Positions 8,916 to 18,655 of a stretch of 64,000 nucleotides of DNA are shown piece by piece. The translations under genes were made by a program, and so were the position numbers. Each line of letters begins with the position of its first letter. Position 1 is the first letter of the stretch. The DNA comes from CBDBIG01 sp965205845 [NCBI: bacterium] (GTDB lineage Bacteria; SAR324). Below the pieces are notes generated by a model. That model did not search any database. It worked only from the letters and a program-made list of their open reading frames with translations, and was not told where the DNA came from. The stretch is from NCBI GenBank assembly GCA_965205845.1, contig CBDBIG010000003.1:813622-877621 (forward strand). Reading direction: 5' to 3'.

Positions 8916-11669
8916 ATGAACCGTGGCACACCCATAGGCAGAAAAATAGTCTGGCTGGGTGGTTGGCTGTGCTGCGTGTACATTGCTAGCAGTGCGCTGT
9001 TGTTCGCACAAAGCCCCGCCCAATCAAGCCTTCCCAAGTCCCCAAATAAGGGCAAACCTACCTTTAACCTTAGCGTTCAGGGTAGGGAAATGCGTGTGCT
9101 TAAAAACCAAACGGTGTTGATCAAAAATGCGCACATTGTCTATGGCAAATGGCAGTTTCAAGCCAATACAATCCATTGGAACAAGCAAACCAGTACGCTT
9201 AAAAGCCAAAGCAAGGTCGTGTTTTTAAACGAATTTATGCAAGGCCATGCCACCGAGCTGACACTCAATCTCGAAAATGGGCGGGGCGTGTTTCAAAACC
9301 CCATTGTGCAAGTGTTTCAAAACCCCAAAACCAGCGAGGAGCAAAAAATCACGGGGCTTCAGGCAGAAACCCTCCCAAAGCCCTTGGCCAATTCTGCGGG
9401 CAATGTGGATGCCACCCAAACCCTATCCGCCAGCGCACCCCTGGCGTTTTCTGCAAAAACGTTGTCGATTACCAATCTAAAACAAAATTCTCTTAGCAAG
9501 GCACCACCCTTTGTTTTTCACGAAGGCAGCGTGAACTGGGGGCAATGGAATATTGAAGGCGATACCTTAATGTTGTGGCCTGATACCAAAGCCATTCAAG
9601 CCACGGGCAAGGTGCGCTTAAGCAATGCCGTGCTTAAAGCCCAAGCCAATGCCTTAGAAGGCGATTTGAAACAACAGCAAATTGTGTTGAAAAAAGCGCG
9701 CATCCAACGCCTTGATACGGGCTTGCGGGTGGTGAGTGAACGGGCAGTGTTGTATCAAGATGGCCAGCGTTCCACCCTTTATACCTGTAAAATTACGGTG
9801 TGCCCCACCCCGCCCTTTTGGGAAGTTGAGGCACAAAAGGTCCAATTTTCCCTCAATGAAACAGGCGTGGCTACCAACGCCGTGCTCAAGTTTAAGGACC
9901 ACCCGTTTTTTTGGGCACCTTGGATCGCTTTTCCTGTGGGGAATGCGAGGCGCAGCGGTTTTATTACCCCGTTGCTTTTACGCGAAACCTCCAGCGATCC
10001 GCGCTTGAACCTAGGCACGCGCTTCAAATTCCCGTTTTTTTGGGCACCCCGCCCCACCTTCGACTTTACCTTAACCCCGCAATGGATTGAAAACCGCGGG
10101 CTGGGCCTCGATGTTGAACATCGCTATACCTATTTACCCCAACAATGGGGGCTGTTGGAGGCTTGGGTGAGCAAGGCCCATCCAAGCGATGCCACCAGCA
10201 ACCAACACCCGAGCCCCAATCAAGACATTCCCCGCTATTGGCTCGAATACGGGCATCGCCAGCATTGGCAAAATGGTGCTTCCATGCAACTGCAAGCCAG
10301 CCATGCCAGCGATGGTTTGGTGCGTCGCCAATACCACCAAAAGCCCGGACGCCCATGGCGGAGCTATCGGGTGGGGGCTGGGCGTCAATTTGCCCTAGGG
10401 GATGTTTTAGCAGTGGCTGAACACCACGTAGAATATGAGGGCGAAACCCTTGCTGACAATACGCGATTGCAAAGTACGTTGCCTAACTCGGTGCGCCAAA
10501 ACCCTGTGCTCCGCCAGTGGGGTGGTTGGGATGTTCCCTTTGGCAAAAATGGGCACCTTTTTTTTCATTTGCAAAGTGCTGTATTTCAGTTTGAGAGTCC
10601 CGGGTTGCTAAGCGGCCAAGCCAAATGGCTGCAGCCTGGGGTAGCTCTGCCTTTTCGCCTTGGGGTGTTTGAAATACGCCCCTTGCTTGAACAACGCTGG
10701 ATAACACACAACCAACTCAAGCAAGGTGGCAAGACCCCGTTGCCCAGCAGCCAATTTCGGCAAGATGAGTTCAATACCAGCATTTTGTTACCCTTGTTCA
10801 AGCGTTCTGTGAGGGGCAAGGGCAGTTTGGCGGTCAAACGCCTCATCCCTTTGATCAACCTACACTGGCGTCAAAATACGGCACAACCGCATACCACCGC
10901 CGTGGTGGCCCAACAATCCGCTGTGCGTACCGCATTTTTTCGCCTATCGCATCATTGGCAAAAGCAAATTGCCTTGCAAGGGCCTTTGGTTGAAACGGCT
11001 GCCGTTCACCTTGAACAACCCTACGATGCCCTTCGTCGTGCCGCTGCCGCTGCCCTTAAAACCCAAGTGCCCATTCACAAGCCCCTCACCCAGCGTGGCG
11101 AACCCTGGCAGCCCCTTGTGTTGCGTGCCCACTGGCGGCACACCCATTGGCAAGCCACTGGGAGCGCACATTACCACCATCAACAACAGCGCATTCACCG
11201 TTGGGCTACCCGTTTGGAACACACCAGCGCGCGGATGACATTTCGTATTGACGCCAGGCGCAACCGTTTCGAATACCTTGGACGCAACGACGCCTTGCAG
11301 TTAGAAGATTACAGTGTCAAACCCTCGGTGCTGTTACGTACCAGTGCCAGGCATCAATGGGATGTGAGCGCCTTGTTCGATCTACGCAGATCCAGTGAAC
11401 GTCCTTTGAACCGCAGTTTTCAATCGGGGAGTTTTACTTGGAAATATCTTGGTACATGCCACCAAATTGGGATCTCTGCTCAGAACAGCGTGGTTGCCGC
11501 CACTGATAACAACACCCAAAGGACCCGCTACAACAGCAACACAAAATACGCCATCTCCTTTTCCCTGAACGCGCAAGCCTACACACCTTCCCTCAAGGAA
11601 GAGGCACAATTCAATCCCATCTTTCTTGGACACGCGACACCCTCCTCGACCCCCCGCTGCTTTTTTTAG
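8916..11669 (+). CDS. lptD: LPS-assembly outer-membrane protein LptD
   Basis: LptD forms the outer-membrane barrel that inserts LPS delivered by the Lpt bridge. The chosen ATG at 8916 has AAGGGAGGG upstream, although spaced long, and starts a signal peptide (basic start, then a WLGGWLCCVYIASSALLFA-like core). The N-terminal part is an OstA-type beta-jellyroll. The plug-to-barrel boundary shows TCKITVC and PPFWEVEAQ, and the barrel signature follows (PVGNARRSGFITPLLL). Length is about 917 residues. The C-terminus (ending RCFF) is less typical, and a T-rich stretch follows the stop. lptC is encoded 14 kb away with its own anomaly. Confidence 0.9.
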   Translation: MNRGTPIGRKIVWLGGWLCCVYIASSALLFAQSPAQSSLPKSPNKGKPTFNLSVQGREMRVLKNQTVLIKNAHIVYGKWQFQANTIHWNKQTSTLKSQSKVVFLNEFMQGHATELTLNLENGRGVFQNPIVQVFQNPKTSEEQKITGLQAETLPKPLANSAGNVDATQTLSASAPLAFSAKTLSITNLKQNSLSKAPPFVFHEGSVNWGQWNIEGDTLMLWPDTKAIQATGKVRLSNAVLKAQANALEGDLKQQQIVLKKARIQRLDTGLRVVSERAVLYQDGQRSTLYTCKITVCPTPPFWEVEAQKVQFSLNETGVATNAVLKFKDHPFFWAPWIAFPVGNARRSGFITPLLLRETSSDPRLNLGTRFKFPFFWAPRPTFDFTLTPQWIENRGLGLDVEHRYTYLPQQWGLLEAWVSKAHPSDATSNQHPSPNQDIPRYWLEYGHRQHWQNGASMQLQASHASDGLVRRQYHQKPGRPWRSYRVGAGRQFALGDVLAVAEHHVEYEGETLADNTRLQSTLPNSVRQNPVLRQWGGWDVPFGKNGHLFFHLQSAVFQFESPGLLSGQAKWLQPGVALPFRLGVFEIRPLLEQRWITHNQLKQGGKTPLPSSQFRQDEFNTSILLPLFKRSVRGKGSLAVKRLIPLINLHWRQNTAQPHTTAVVAQQSAVRTAFFRLSHHWQKQIALQGPLVETAAVHLEQPYDALRRAAAAALKTQVPIHKPLTQRGEPWQPLVLRAHWRHTHWQATGSAHYHHQQQRIHRWATRLEHTSARMTFRIDARRNRFEYLGRNDALQLEDYSVKPSVLLRTSARHQWDVSALFDLRRSSERPLNRSFQSGSFTWKYLGTCHQIGISAQNSVVAATDNNTQRTRYNSNTKYAISFSLNAQAYTPSLKEEAQFNPIFLGHATPSSTPRCFF

Positions 11670-11844
11670 TTTTTTTTCTTTTGGTTGCCAGCGTATGATG
11701 ACCCTCATAGTTTATGGGTGTGGCACGTTTGCTTAAAACCCAGGCGTAGCTTGTTTGTCCTGATGCCCTTGCCCTGCACCAAGGCGCGCGGAACCCCTAG
11801 TTTGAGCCCCCCTTTTAGACAAAATAAGCGCAAAGGAAACACAC

Positions 11845-11861
11845 ACGCATAAAATATGCGT
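11845..11861. promoter_or_regulatory. Palindrome upstream of the ChaC-like pair
   Basis: The perfect inverted repeat ACGCATA-AAA-TATGCGT ends 25 bases before the first ChaC-like start. Its position suggests a regulator-binding site or part of the promoter. No regulator is assigned. Confidence 0.4.
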
Positions 11862-11886
11862 ACGCAAAAAGGATGGAAGCACAAAG

Positions 11887-12477
11887 ATGGAATGGGTATT
11901 TGGTTATGGCTCTTTAATTTGGAAGCCCGAATTTCCCTATGCTCACGCAAAATGGGGCGTGTTGAAGGGTTGGCATCGCGCAAATTGTCGGTATTCATTT
12001 AAAGCACGTGGCTGCCATGGCTGCCCAGGGCTGATGGTGGGGTTACAAAAAGGGGGTGATTGCAAAGGGGTTGCCTATGCCATTTCTGCGGAAAATGAGG
12101 AGGAGGTTTTTGCCTATCTTGATCGGCGTGAAGGGCAGGGAAATGCATATTTTCGCCAAAAAATCCCCGTGGTTTTGACCGGCAAAAACGCCCAATCCAC
12201 CAAGCAAACGGTGGTCCAAGCATGGGCATATGTGGACAACCCTGCCCATGAAGGGTACGTAGGGGAGATGGAGATCCCTAAAATTGCACAACTTATTGCC
12301 CAAGGGGTGGGCCAGCATGGTGAATCTTATGAGTACGTAGAGCAACTGCTGTTGCATTTGCAGCGCCAAGGCATTCGAGAACCCAAGCTCGAGCAAGCCT
12401 TTGCCTTGGCCACCCAGTTGCGTCAAAAAACGGTTGTTCCAGTGGCCTACAGCAAAAACAAGCAAGGAGTGTTGTAA
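11887..12477 (+). CDS. ChaC-like gamma-glutamylcyclotransferase, copy 1
   Basis: ChaC-family enzymes cleave glutathione (or gamma-glutamyl peptides) to 5-oxoproline. The substrate loop FGYGSLIW is at the N-terminus and the catalytic glutamate is expected in YLDRREG. The C-terminal helix region (GESYEYVEQLLLHL) matches the family. Length is 196 residues, and AAGGA lies upstream of the ATG. A paralogue follows after three bases with the same motifs, so this is a tandem gene duplication. Substrate preference cannot be read from the sequence. Confidence 0.88.
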   Translation: MEWVFGYGSLIWKPEFPYAHAKWGVLKGWHRANCRYSFKARGCHGCPGLMVGLQKGGDCKGVAYAISAENEEEVFAYLDRREGQGNAYFRQKIPVVLTGKNAQSTKQTVVQAWAYVDNPAHEGYVGEMEIPKIAQLIAQGVGQHGESYEYVEQLLLHLQRQGIREPKLEQAFALATQLRQKTVVPVAYSKNKQGVL

Positions 12478-12480
12478 AAA

Positions 12481-13050
12481 ATGGGGTTAGAATGGGTGTT
12501 TGGATATGGCTCTTTGATTTGGAACCCGGGGTTTGCCTATACCAACGCAACGTGGGGGGTACTTCACGGTTGGCAGCGTGCGTGTTGCCGCTATTCTTTT
12601 AGACATAGAGGCACGCCGCAAAAGCCTGGCCTGGTGGTGGGCTTGCGCGAAGGGGGCACATGCAAGGGGGTTGCCTATGCCATTTTGCCCAGCGAAATAG
12701 GCAAAACGTTTGCGTATCTCGATTCCCGTGAGGGAGATGGGTATTTGCGCCAAAAACTGCCGATTGCATTTCCCAAAGGGCATTCTCCGCGCTTTATTGA
12801 GGCATGGGTATATGTCCCGAACCCCCAACATCCCTCATATTTTGGTGGGATGAACCTCGAACACATTGCCCCGTTGGTGGCCCATGGTTTGGGCGAAAGT
12901 GGGGAATCTTACGTGTATGTTAAAACGTTGCTTGAGCATTTACGCCAGCAAGGCATTCATGAGGATGAATTAGAGTACGTGTTGGCTAAAGCGGCACTGT
13001 TGCGTGAGCCACGTAAATCCTCCCATGCTTTGCCCCATGTGCTCACATGA
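12481..13050 (+). CDS. ChaC-like gamma-glutamylcyclotransferase, copy 2
   Basis: This is the second of two adjacent paralogues, 189 residues long. It shares FGYGSLIW at the start, RYSFR, KGVAYAI, YLDSREG (catalytic Glu) and GESYVYVKTLLEHL with the first copy, but the two have diverged well beyond recent duplication. The start is three bases after the upstream stop, so the pair is very likely co-translated. The longer direct distance between the copies and the different C-termini argue that both are functional rather than one decaying. Confidence 0.88.
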   Translation: MGLEWVFGYGSLIWNPGFAYTNATWGVLHGWQRACCRYSFRHRGTPQKPGLVVGLREGGTCKGVAYAILPSEIGKTFAYLDSREGDGYLRQKLPIAFPKGHSPRFIEAWVYVPNPQHPSYFGGMNLEHIAPLVAHGLGESGESYVYVKTLLEHLRQQGIHEDELEYVLAKAALLREPRKSSHALPHVLT

Positions 13051-13193
13051 TTTTACACCACTGCCTGTTTTGAGTGTATATTTTCAGGAGCATGTTTTTT
13101 TGCGGATCATAATCCTTTGGTGGACAACGCAGGCACGGGTGCGGATGCACAAGGTAGGCAGCCGAGAACCCACCCCGGCGTTCTAAGGCTCAC

Positions 13194-14516
13194 TTACCCC
13201 CAGCTGAACCTGCGCATGCGTACATTTAAAATAAAGGCAACACCCACCCACGAACTCACCATCGAGGATCCCCCATAGCTAAAAAAGGGTAGGGGAACCC
13301 CCACCACAGGCAACATGCCTAAGGCCATGCCTGTATTAATCATGAACTGCACAAAAACAATGAGCGTCACCCCAAACACGGCAAAGGCACTAAAGCGATC
13401 GTTGCTTTCTTGGGCAATGAGCAAACTTCGCCCCAACCACACGCCGTACAATGCTAACAGCAGCACCGCACCCAAAAAACCCCATTCTTCAGCAAAAATA
13501 GAGAACACAAAGTCGGTGTGTCGCGCGGGTAAAAAATTGAGTGCCCCTTGCGTACTTTTTAAATATCCCTTCCCCGCAAGGCCTCCACTTCCCACAGCTA
13601 CCTTCGATTGTATTACGTGATATCCTGCACCCAAGGGGTCTTTTTCAGGATTTAAAAAAGTGGTAATCCGCCGTTGTTGGTAGGGGCGTAGCACAAAGGA
13701 GATATAAGGCTTGCGTGCGGCATCTGCTAAGGCTTCAAACATGGGCCCTTTTGTGGGTAAACCTTGCTTGACAGCGGCACGTTGTAACTGGTTCAAGGTT
13801 AAGAAGCGTTGGTTTTGGAGATTTTTAGCGCGCACAAGCAATTCTACGGGCACACCTTGCTGTTCTAACTGCCGCAGAGCTTGTGTTTTAAACCTGTAAA
13901 ACTGCAAACTGAAACTCAAAATAAGCACGATCGAACCCAGTGTACACAACACACCCGCCGCAATCAAAATACGCCTGTTAATCCCCGCTGCCAGCAGCGT
14001 AGGCACAAAAACCATGGCTAAAATAAGGGCTGTACCTAAATCAGGTTGCCTTACAATCAGGTAAAAGGGAATGAGCGTACACAATAAGGGTGGCAGCAAA
14101 TTGCGCAACCCCAAGGTATCGGAACGGCCCGAAGGAGCACGTAGACAATAAGCGGTAGCCAGCACGCTGGTAAACTTAATAAATTCGGATGGCTGGATAG
14201 AGACGGGCCCCAGCTGTAGCCAGCGGGTAACCCCGGTGCTGCTGGGACTAAGCAGTGGGAGGACAACAAGCGCAGCAATTAAAATGCCATGTGCCACCAA
14301 TCCCCAATGCCCAATGGTCCGCGGTTCAATGAGCAAAATGGTCACGCCACAGGCCAGCCCAACGCCCAACCAAATCAGCTGACGCAACCAATAATCGTCT
14401 GTTCGCGTGTAGCCTTGCGAGGCAGAATAAATGGTTAAAATGCCCACCGCGCTAATGGCCACAGTAGTGCCTAATAAAACCCAATCCAGATGGGCGAAAA
14501 ATTTACGTCCAAACAT
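13194..14516 (-). CDS. rodA: Rod-shape SEDS glycosyltransferase RodA
   Basis: RodA polymerises glycan strands for elongation-mode peptidoglycan synthesis with its class B PBP. It has about ten membrane segments, an N-terminal LDWVLLG start and the RodA-type loop RITTFLNPEKDPLGAGYH, QSKVAVGSGG and HTDFVFSIFAEEWG. The protein is 440 residues, some 60-70 longer than typical. The excess lies in the region before the RITTFLNP motif, where a charged, helical stretch (QALRQLEQQGVPVELL onwards) is inserted. No PBP2 or mreBCD gene is adjacent. Confidence 0.93.
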   Translation of the reverse strand: MFGRKFFAHLDWVLLGTTVAISAVGILTIYSASQGYTRTDDYWLRQLIWLGVGLACGVTILLIEPRTIGHWGLVAHGILIAALVVLPLLSPSSTGVTRWLQLGPVSIQPSEFIKFTSVLATAYCLRAPSGRSDTLGLRNLLPPLLCTLIPFYLIVRQPDLGTALILAMVFVPTLLAAGINRRILIAAGVLCTLGSIVLILSFSLQFYRFKTQALRQLEQQGVPVELLVRAKNLQNQRFLTLNQLQRAAVKQGLPTKGPMFEALADAARKPYISFVLRPYQQRRITTFLNPEKDPLGAGYHVIQSKVAVGSGGLAGKGYLKSTQGALNFLPARHTDFVFSIFAEEWGFLGAVLLLALYGVWLGRSLLIAQESNDRFSAFAVFGVTLIVFVQFMINTGMALGMLPVVGVPLPFFSYGGSSMVSSWVGVAFILNVRMRRFSWG

Positions 14517-14616
14517 GCTTTTTGCCCCTAGGAGGGAAGGGGGTTGTCTTGCTACAGTGAAAGGCAGATTTTTTGATCACCCCTGAACAGGTAGTATGAT
14601 GCCATAGGCGACCGAT

Positions 14617-14970
14617 ATGAACAAGAAACCCGCTGTGCGCGCTACGACACCGATTTTTTTTTATGATGCCAATTGCATCATGTGTACCCGATGGTCCCGA
14701 TGGGCAGAACAAAAGGCCAAGGGACGCTTACACCTAGAAGCCTTGCAAGGCAAACTAGCCAAGCAGTATGCCCTTGACATGCGGCAGGTCGACAGTGCGC
14801 ATTTGTTTACAGCACAAAAGCACCATGTACGCTCTTCGGCCATTGTGGGTGTGTTGTTACAGTTGGGTGGGGTCTGGAGAGTCTTGGGATGGGGGGTGTG
14901 GCTGGTGCCAAAACCCATTCGTGATTTGGCATACAACGTGATTTCGAGACACCGCCGTTGCCGTACGTGA
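14617..14970 (+). CDS. DCC-family (DUF393) thiol-disulfide oxidoreductase-like protein
   Basis: This 117-residue protein starts with the family pattern of a strand plus two cysteines (FFYDANCIMCTRW) and continues with RSSAIVGVLLQLGG and a PKPIRDLAYNVISRHR ending, both typical of DUF393. Family members have a thioredoxin-like fold; the cellular role is unknown. It is divergent from rodA, 100 bases away, with no clear Shine-Dalgarno. Confidence 0.8.
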   Translation: MNKKPAVRATTPIFFYDANCIMCTRWSRWAEQKAKGRLHLEALQGKLAKQYALDMRQVDSAHLFTAQKHHVRSSAIVGVLLQLGGVWRVLGWGVWLVPKPIRDLAYNVISRHRRCRT

Positions 14971-15360
14971 TGTTAGTGTAGTAGGTTGCTTTGGAGGCAT
15001 GAGGCCGCCAATCGTAAAATGATGGCGTGGAGAGAGTGCTTAGATTAAGAGGGTGGGTGTTGCGCCATGGTCAGGCGGTTTATGCCCCCCATGTGAGATG
15101 AAAAAAAGCAGCCCCAACGGTGAAAGCATGGCGTTTATAGGTGCAATCTCCCGCAAACAAAAGGCCCACCTTGGCAAGGTGCCCAAAATCCTTTTTGAGG
15201 GCCACGTGACCTATCGCATTCTTGATGAACGTTTTAGCATGGTGCGTTAAAGTGGCGCTCCCAGGCGTATTGTCCCCATGTGCTTAGTTTTTGTAACCTG
15301 CTAATACAAAAAGGCTTGGCAGTTTTATTTTCTTCATTATTTTTGCTTGAGCAAACGTCC
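14971..15360. other. 390-bp region with no clear gene
   Basis: A 65-codon frame (15053-15250) is open but has no recognisable homology or good ribosome-binding site. An alternative frame start at GTG 15280 would lengthen the downstream transporter with an unsupported leader. I see no repeats or terminator here. Confidence 0.5.
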
Positions 15361-17097
15361 ATGGATCACCCAATTATTGGTTTAGGTCTCATTTTGGCAG
15401 CGGCAGCTGTTTTCGCGGGGGTTTTTAAGCATTTTCGTCAACCTACCATTGTTGCGTTTATTATGGTGGGTGCCCTTACCACCATACTCCCTTCGGATTT
15501 ACCCAAGCTTGATCCCAAAATTATTTCTCTATTTGTCGAGATAGGGGTAATTTTGCTGCTGTTTATTGCCGGTTTAGAAATGGACGTACAAAGTTTGTTG
15601 CGCCGCTGGAAACTGGTGATCATTGTTGCTTTAGGTCAAATTATTATTACCACCATTTTGGGTATGCTCATTAGCCGTACCTTAATTCGTTTGACCGATC
15701 CCGTCACTTTGTTCTTTTTTGCGATTACCATGACCTTATCCTCAACGATTATTGTGGTCGATGTGTTGCAGCAAAAAAAGGCGGGGTCTACCTTGCACGG
15801 GCAAATTATATTGGGCTTAATGGTGCTCCAAGACGTGGTGGCTTTGGTATCGTTGTCGTTGCTTGAAGCCTTTAGCGGTGGTGGCGATCTGGGGACGAGT
15901 CTTGCCTTCATTGGTTTAAAAACCAGCATCGGGGTTGTCCTTGCAATTGTATTGGGGCGCTGGGTGTTGCCCCATGCTTTTCGCAAATTGGCTTCTTCAT
16001 CTGAAACCCTGTTCGCCGGGGCTCTTGGTTTGGCGATGGGGGCATCTGCACTGGCAGAGTTGGTCCACTTTTCCCCTGAAATCGCCGCTTTTTTAGCAGG
16101 TGCAGCACTGGCCTTAACGCCTTACCGCCTAGAGGTTGCAGACAAGGTGGAGCCCATGAAAACCTTTGGGATCATTTTGTTTTTTATCTCGCTGGGCTAT
16201 GGCTTAGAATTGAGCGTAAGCATGTTAAATTTCTTGCCCCAAGCCATAATATTTAGCGCGTTCATTTTGTTTGGGACCCCGTTGCTCATTTTAATTTTAG
16301 GGTGGTTTGCACGGCTGCGTTCACAAACCTCCTTTATGATTGGGGGCGTCATTAACCAAACCTCCGAATTCTCCCTCATTCTTGCTGCCTTAGCCGTGGA
16401 AGCAAAAATTTTTAACCAAGATATTTTGGTGCTGGTTACGCTAACGGCATTAATCACCTTTTTGTTTTCCTCAATGGGGCATCAGGTTTTGGAGGCTTTG
16501 TATCAGTTAGTTTCGCGCCCGTTGCGTTTTATCGATCGCCGCAGCATCGACTATAAGGTGGATTCAGAGCACGGCATGGAGATGGATAACCACGTGATTA
16601 TGCTCTCTTTTAACGAAATTACCAACGACGTTGCCGAGTACTACGCCAAGCAAAACACCAAAGTTTTATTGATTGATATAGATCCCGAAATTACGGAGCA
16701 TTTTAAGAGGCAAAAAGGCAACATTGTCTCAGTATACGCTGACCCCCACGATCCCGATGTGTGGGGTGAATTTGGCTTTGATAAGGCAAAAATTATTATT
16801 TCAGGCTTGGTTGAAGAGCAAATAGGCAAGGTGAGTATCGCACGCTGGTTACGTGAGCATGGTGCCTCAACCACATTCATTGCTTCAACGGCCTCTCTTG
16901 AAGACGCTATGGAATTATACGAGCATGGTGTGGATTATGTGCTTGAGACCGAATCTTTGGCAGCAGAAAGTTTTAGACAAATTTTGAGTAAGCAAGAACG
17001 GGAAGGAAAAAAAGGCTTCCAATTGCTGGGCAAACAACATCAGCAGCGCATTCAAGAACTTAAAAACAACCTTGGCAGGGTGTTTCGCTTGGTATAA
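15361..17097 (+). CDS. CPA2-family cation:proton antiporter (KefB/KefC-like) with RCK-N domain
   Basis: The protein has about 12 membrane helices in the first 390 residues (sodium/proton exchanger fold) and then a cytosolic Rossmann TrkA-N domain beginning near DNHVIMLSFNE, where the nucleotide-binding glycines are partly replaced. It likely exports K+ (or Na+) in exchange for protons under ligand control. I use the ATG at 15361 (MDHPIIGLG), giving 578 residues, because it puts the first helix at the start; a longer frame from GTG 15280 is less likely. No KefF/KefG-like partner is adjacent. It sits just left of prophage P1. Confidence 0.88.
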   Translation: MDHPIIGLGLILAAAAVFAGVFKHFRQPTIVAFIMVGALTTILPSDLPKLDPKIISLFVEIGVILLLFIAGLEMDVQSLLRRWKLVIIVALGQIIITTILGMLISRTLIRLTDPVTLFFFAITMTLSSTIIVVDVLQQKKAGSTLHGQIILGLMVLQDVVALVSLSLLEAFSGGGDLGTSLAFIGLKTSIGVVLAIVLGRWVLPHAFRKLASSSETLFAGALGLAMGASALAELVHFSPEIAAFLAGAALALTPYRLEVADKVEPMKTFGIILFFISLGYGLELSVSMLNFLPQAIIFSAFILFGTPLLILILGWFARLRSQTSFMIGGVINQTSEFSLILAALAVEAKIFNQDILVLVTLTALITFLFSSMGHQVLEALYQLVSRPLRFIDRRSIDYKVDSEHGMEMDNHVIMLSFNEITNDVAEYYAKQNTKVLLIDIDPEITEHFKRQKGNIVSVYADPHDPDVWGEFGFDKAKIIISGLVEEQIGKVSIARWLREHGASTTFIASTASLEDAMELYEHGVDYVLETESLAAESFRQILSKQEREGKKGFQLLGKQHQQRIQELKNNLGRVFRLV

Positions 17098-17157
17098 GCG
17101 CATGGGGGAGAATTTCTCTTTTTTGCGATATCTCTTCCCCCTACTTTAAAATCACCG

Positions 17158-17420
17158 TGCCCGTCCCCATGCTTTGCCACCACTAAGGACAATGGCGCAA
17201 AAAAGCGGGTGTGCCCATTCACATGGTTTTACACTGGTCAAAATTTAATGGTTGTGCCCATTCACATGCTTTGCCACGGGTCAAAATTTAATGGTTTTTT
17301 GTGGTTTTTCAACGGTTTACGGGCAGTGTGTTTACGCTAAAAAGGTGGTGGCACGTGTCCCGCCCAAAAAACGGTGGTATGCGGGTTTGCGCGTTTTTCG
17401 TTCACATGGCGTAAGACTTT
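17158..17420. repeat. P1 left-end binding-site array
   Basis: A 43-bp unit containing TTCACATG-CTTT-CACTGGTCA-like sequence occurs twice, at 17210-17252 and 17253-17295. Further sites of the same type are at 17158-17180 (CCCCATGCTTTGCCAC) and 17400 (GTTCACATGGC). The stretch 17283-17460 is closely similar to 45058-45240 in P3. The pattern resembles MuA end-binding sites but differs in sequence from phage Mu. Confidence 0.65.
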
Positions 17421-17454
17421 TTCGAGGGCCCTGTAGAGGGAATTCTAAAGGGTT

Positions 17455-17760
17455 GGAAAATGTTCGAAAGGGATTTACAATACCGCGTCCCGTGGCGATC
17501 ACCGCAAAGTCTTCTGCGGGGCTCATGTCGGCAGGGCAGGTGGTTTTTACGCTTAAGGGCTTTTTTTGCTGCCAGCCCGCCAACGCGCATCGGGCCTTCG
17601 CCAATGGCTAACCATTGGATAGAAATATTGGCTTTTTGTGCAATAAGCACACATTTTTCGATGCCGGGTTTAATAGCGCCGCTCACATACTGCCCTATTA
17701 AGTTCCCATCAATACCTACTTTTGGGACAGCGCACGCTTGGCTACAGGCGTTTGCAACAG
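17455..17760 (-). pseudogene. P1 C repressor fragment (HTH part and start of S24 domain)
   Basis: Read on the minus strand, one frame gives a helix-turn-helix end (VSGAIKPGIEKCVLIAQKA, ISIQWLAIGEGPM) and the next frame gives DMSPAEDFAVIATGRG, the start of the LexA-like S24 part. So a frameshift lies between them, and the rest of the S24 domain is missing, replaced by left-end sequence. Such repressors keep Mu-like prophages silent. P3 carries the complementary C-terminal half of the same type of protein. The N-terminal end near 17760 abuts MuA remnants, implying a deletion. Confidence 0.7.
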
Positions 17761-17764
17761 GCCG

Positions 17765-18655
17765 CTACTCTGCATCGCTGGCACATACCCAGCCTCCCCA
17801 CCTTAAAGCGCCGTGTTTTGGCCGAGCTCCCCCACCTGAGTGCGCACCCTTGCCCGCCGCGGCGCAACACCTCTTAATGCCACATTTCCCTCGCAAAAGC
17901 GTTTGCTTAAAAGACCTTTTTGCCCTCGCGCTTGTCTGTGGCGATGGCCACAGGTTTGATGTTTTTACCCAGTGGCCAGGGCTCAAAAAACCCCTGCGCC
18001 CGATGCTGCTCGCTTTTCAAGACGTTCACGAGGGGCAAAATCCTCAGTTGGCGCCTCGGGCGGAGCGAGAACAGCGACCTGGTGCGCGTTGCCTTTTCAA
18101 GCATTTTGCGCGACTTTGGCGTGCCTTTAGGCATGCTGCGCGATAACAGCCCGCGCTCGGGCGGAGCAAAGCCACACGCCCCCCAGCGCTTTCGCTTTAA
18201 AATCAAAGCAAGAAGACCCCCTATGGTTTGCTCACGGCTTTGGGCTGCACCATCCACTGGGCACAGCCTTATCACGGCCAGGCAAAATCGATTGAGCGCG
18301 CCTTTTTAGACCTGTGCGAAAGCATCGCCAAACATCCCGCCTGCCCAGGCGCATACACGGGCAACAGCCCCACGCAACAATTCCCTCATCAAGCCCGGGA
18401 ATTACACGCAAAAAGCGATTCCCATTGCCACCTTTCGCGCTCTGGTCGAGCAGCAAATAGGTTACCACAATGCCCATCCAAGGGCGCACCGGGGGGCTTA
18501 TGTAACGGGCGTTCTTTTGAGTGAGGTCTTTAGCCGAGAGTTACGCCACAAGCCCCATCACCAAGGCCAGCCAGCAGCGTAGTTTTTTACGCGCCAGCCG
18601 AGCAAATCAAGGCCCACAAATACGATGCCAGGGTGCGCATCTTGAGTGCAAACCT
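17765..18655 (+). pseudogene. P1 MuA transposase remnant
   Basis: Three frames must be joined. They read, in order, CGDGHRFDVFTQWP (first catalytic Asp region), FQDVHEGKILSWRLGRSENSD, LRDNSPRSG (second Asp), and LLTALGCTIHWAQPYHGQAK with IERAFLDLCESIAKHP (catalytic Glu). This is the DDE core of a Mu-type transposase, followed by RALVEQQIGYHNAHP and GRSF. All three acidic positions remain, but the gene is broken by several indels. The C-terminal, MuB-contacting part is cut and joined to methyltransferase sequence near 18650. Confidence 0.85.

Noticed and set aside
17460-18146. A 228-codon plus-strand gene
   Set aside because: The frame mixes the antisense of the repressor with a piece of MuA; only the MuA part has meaning.
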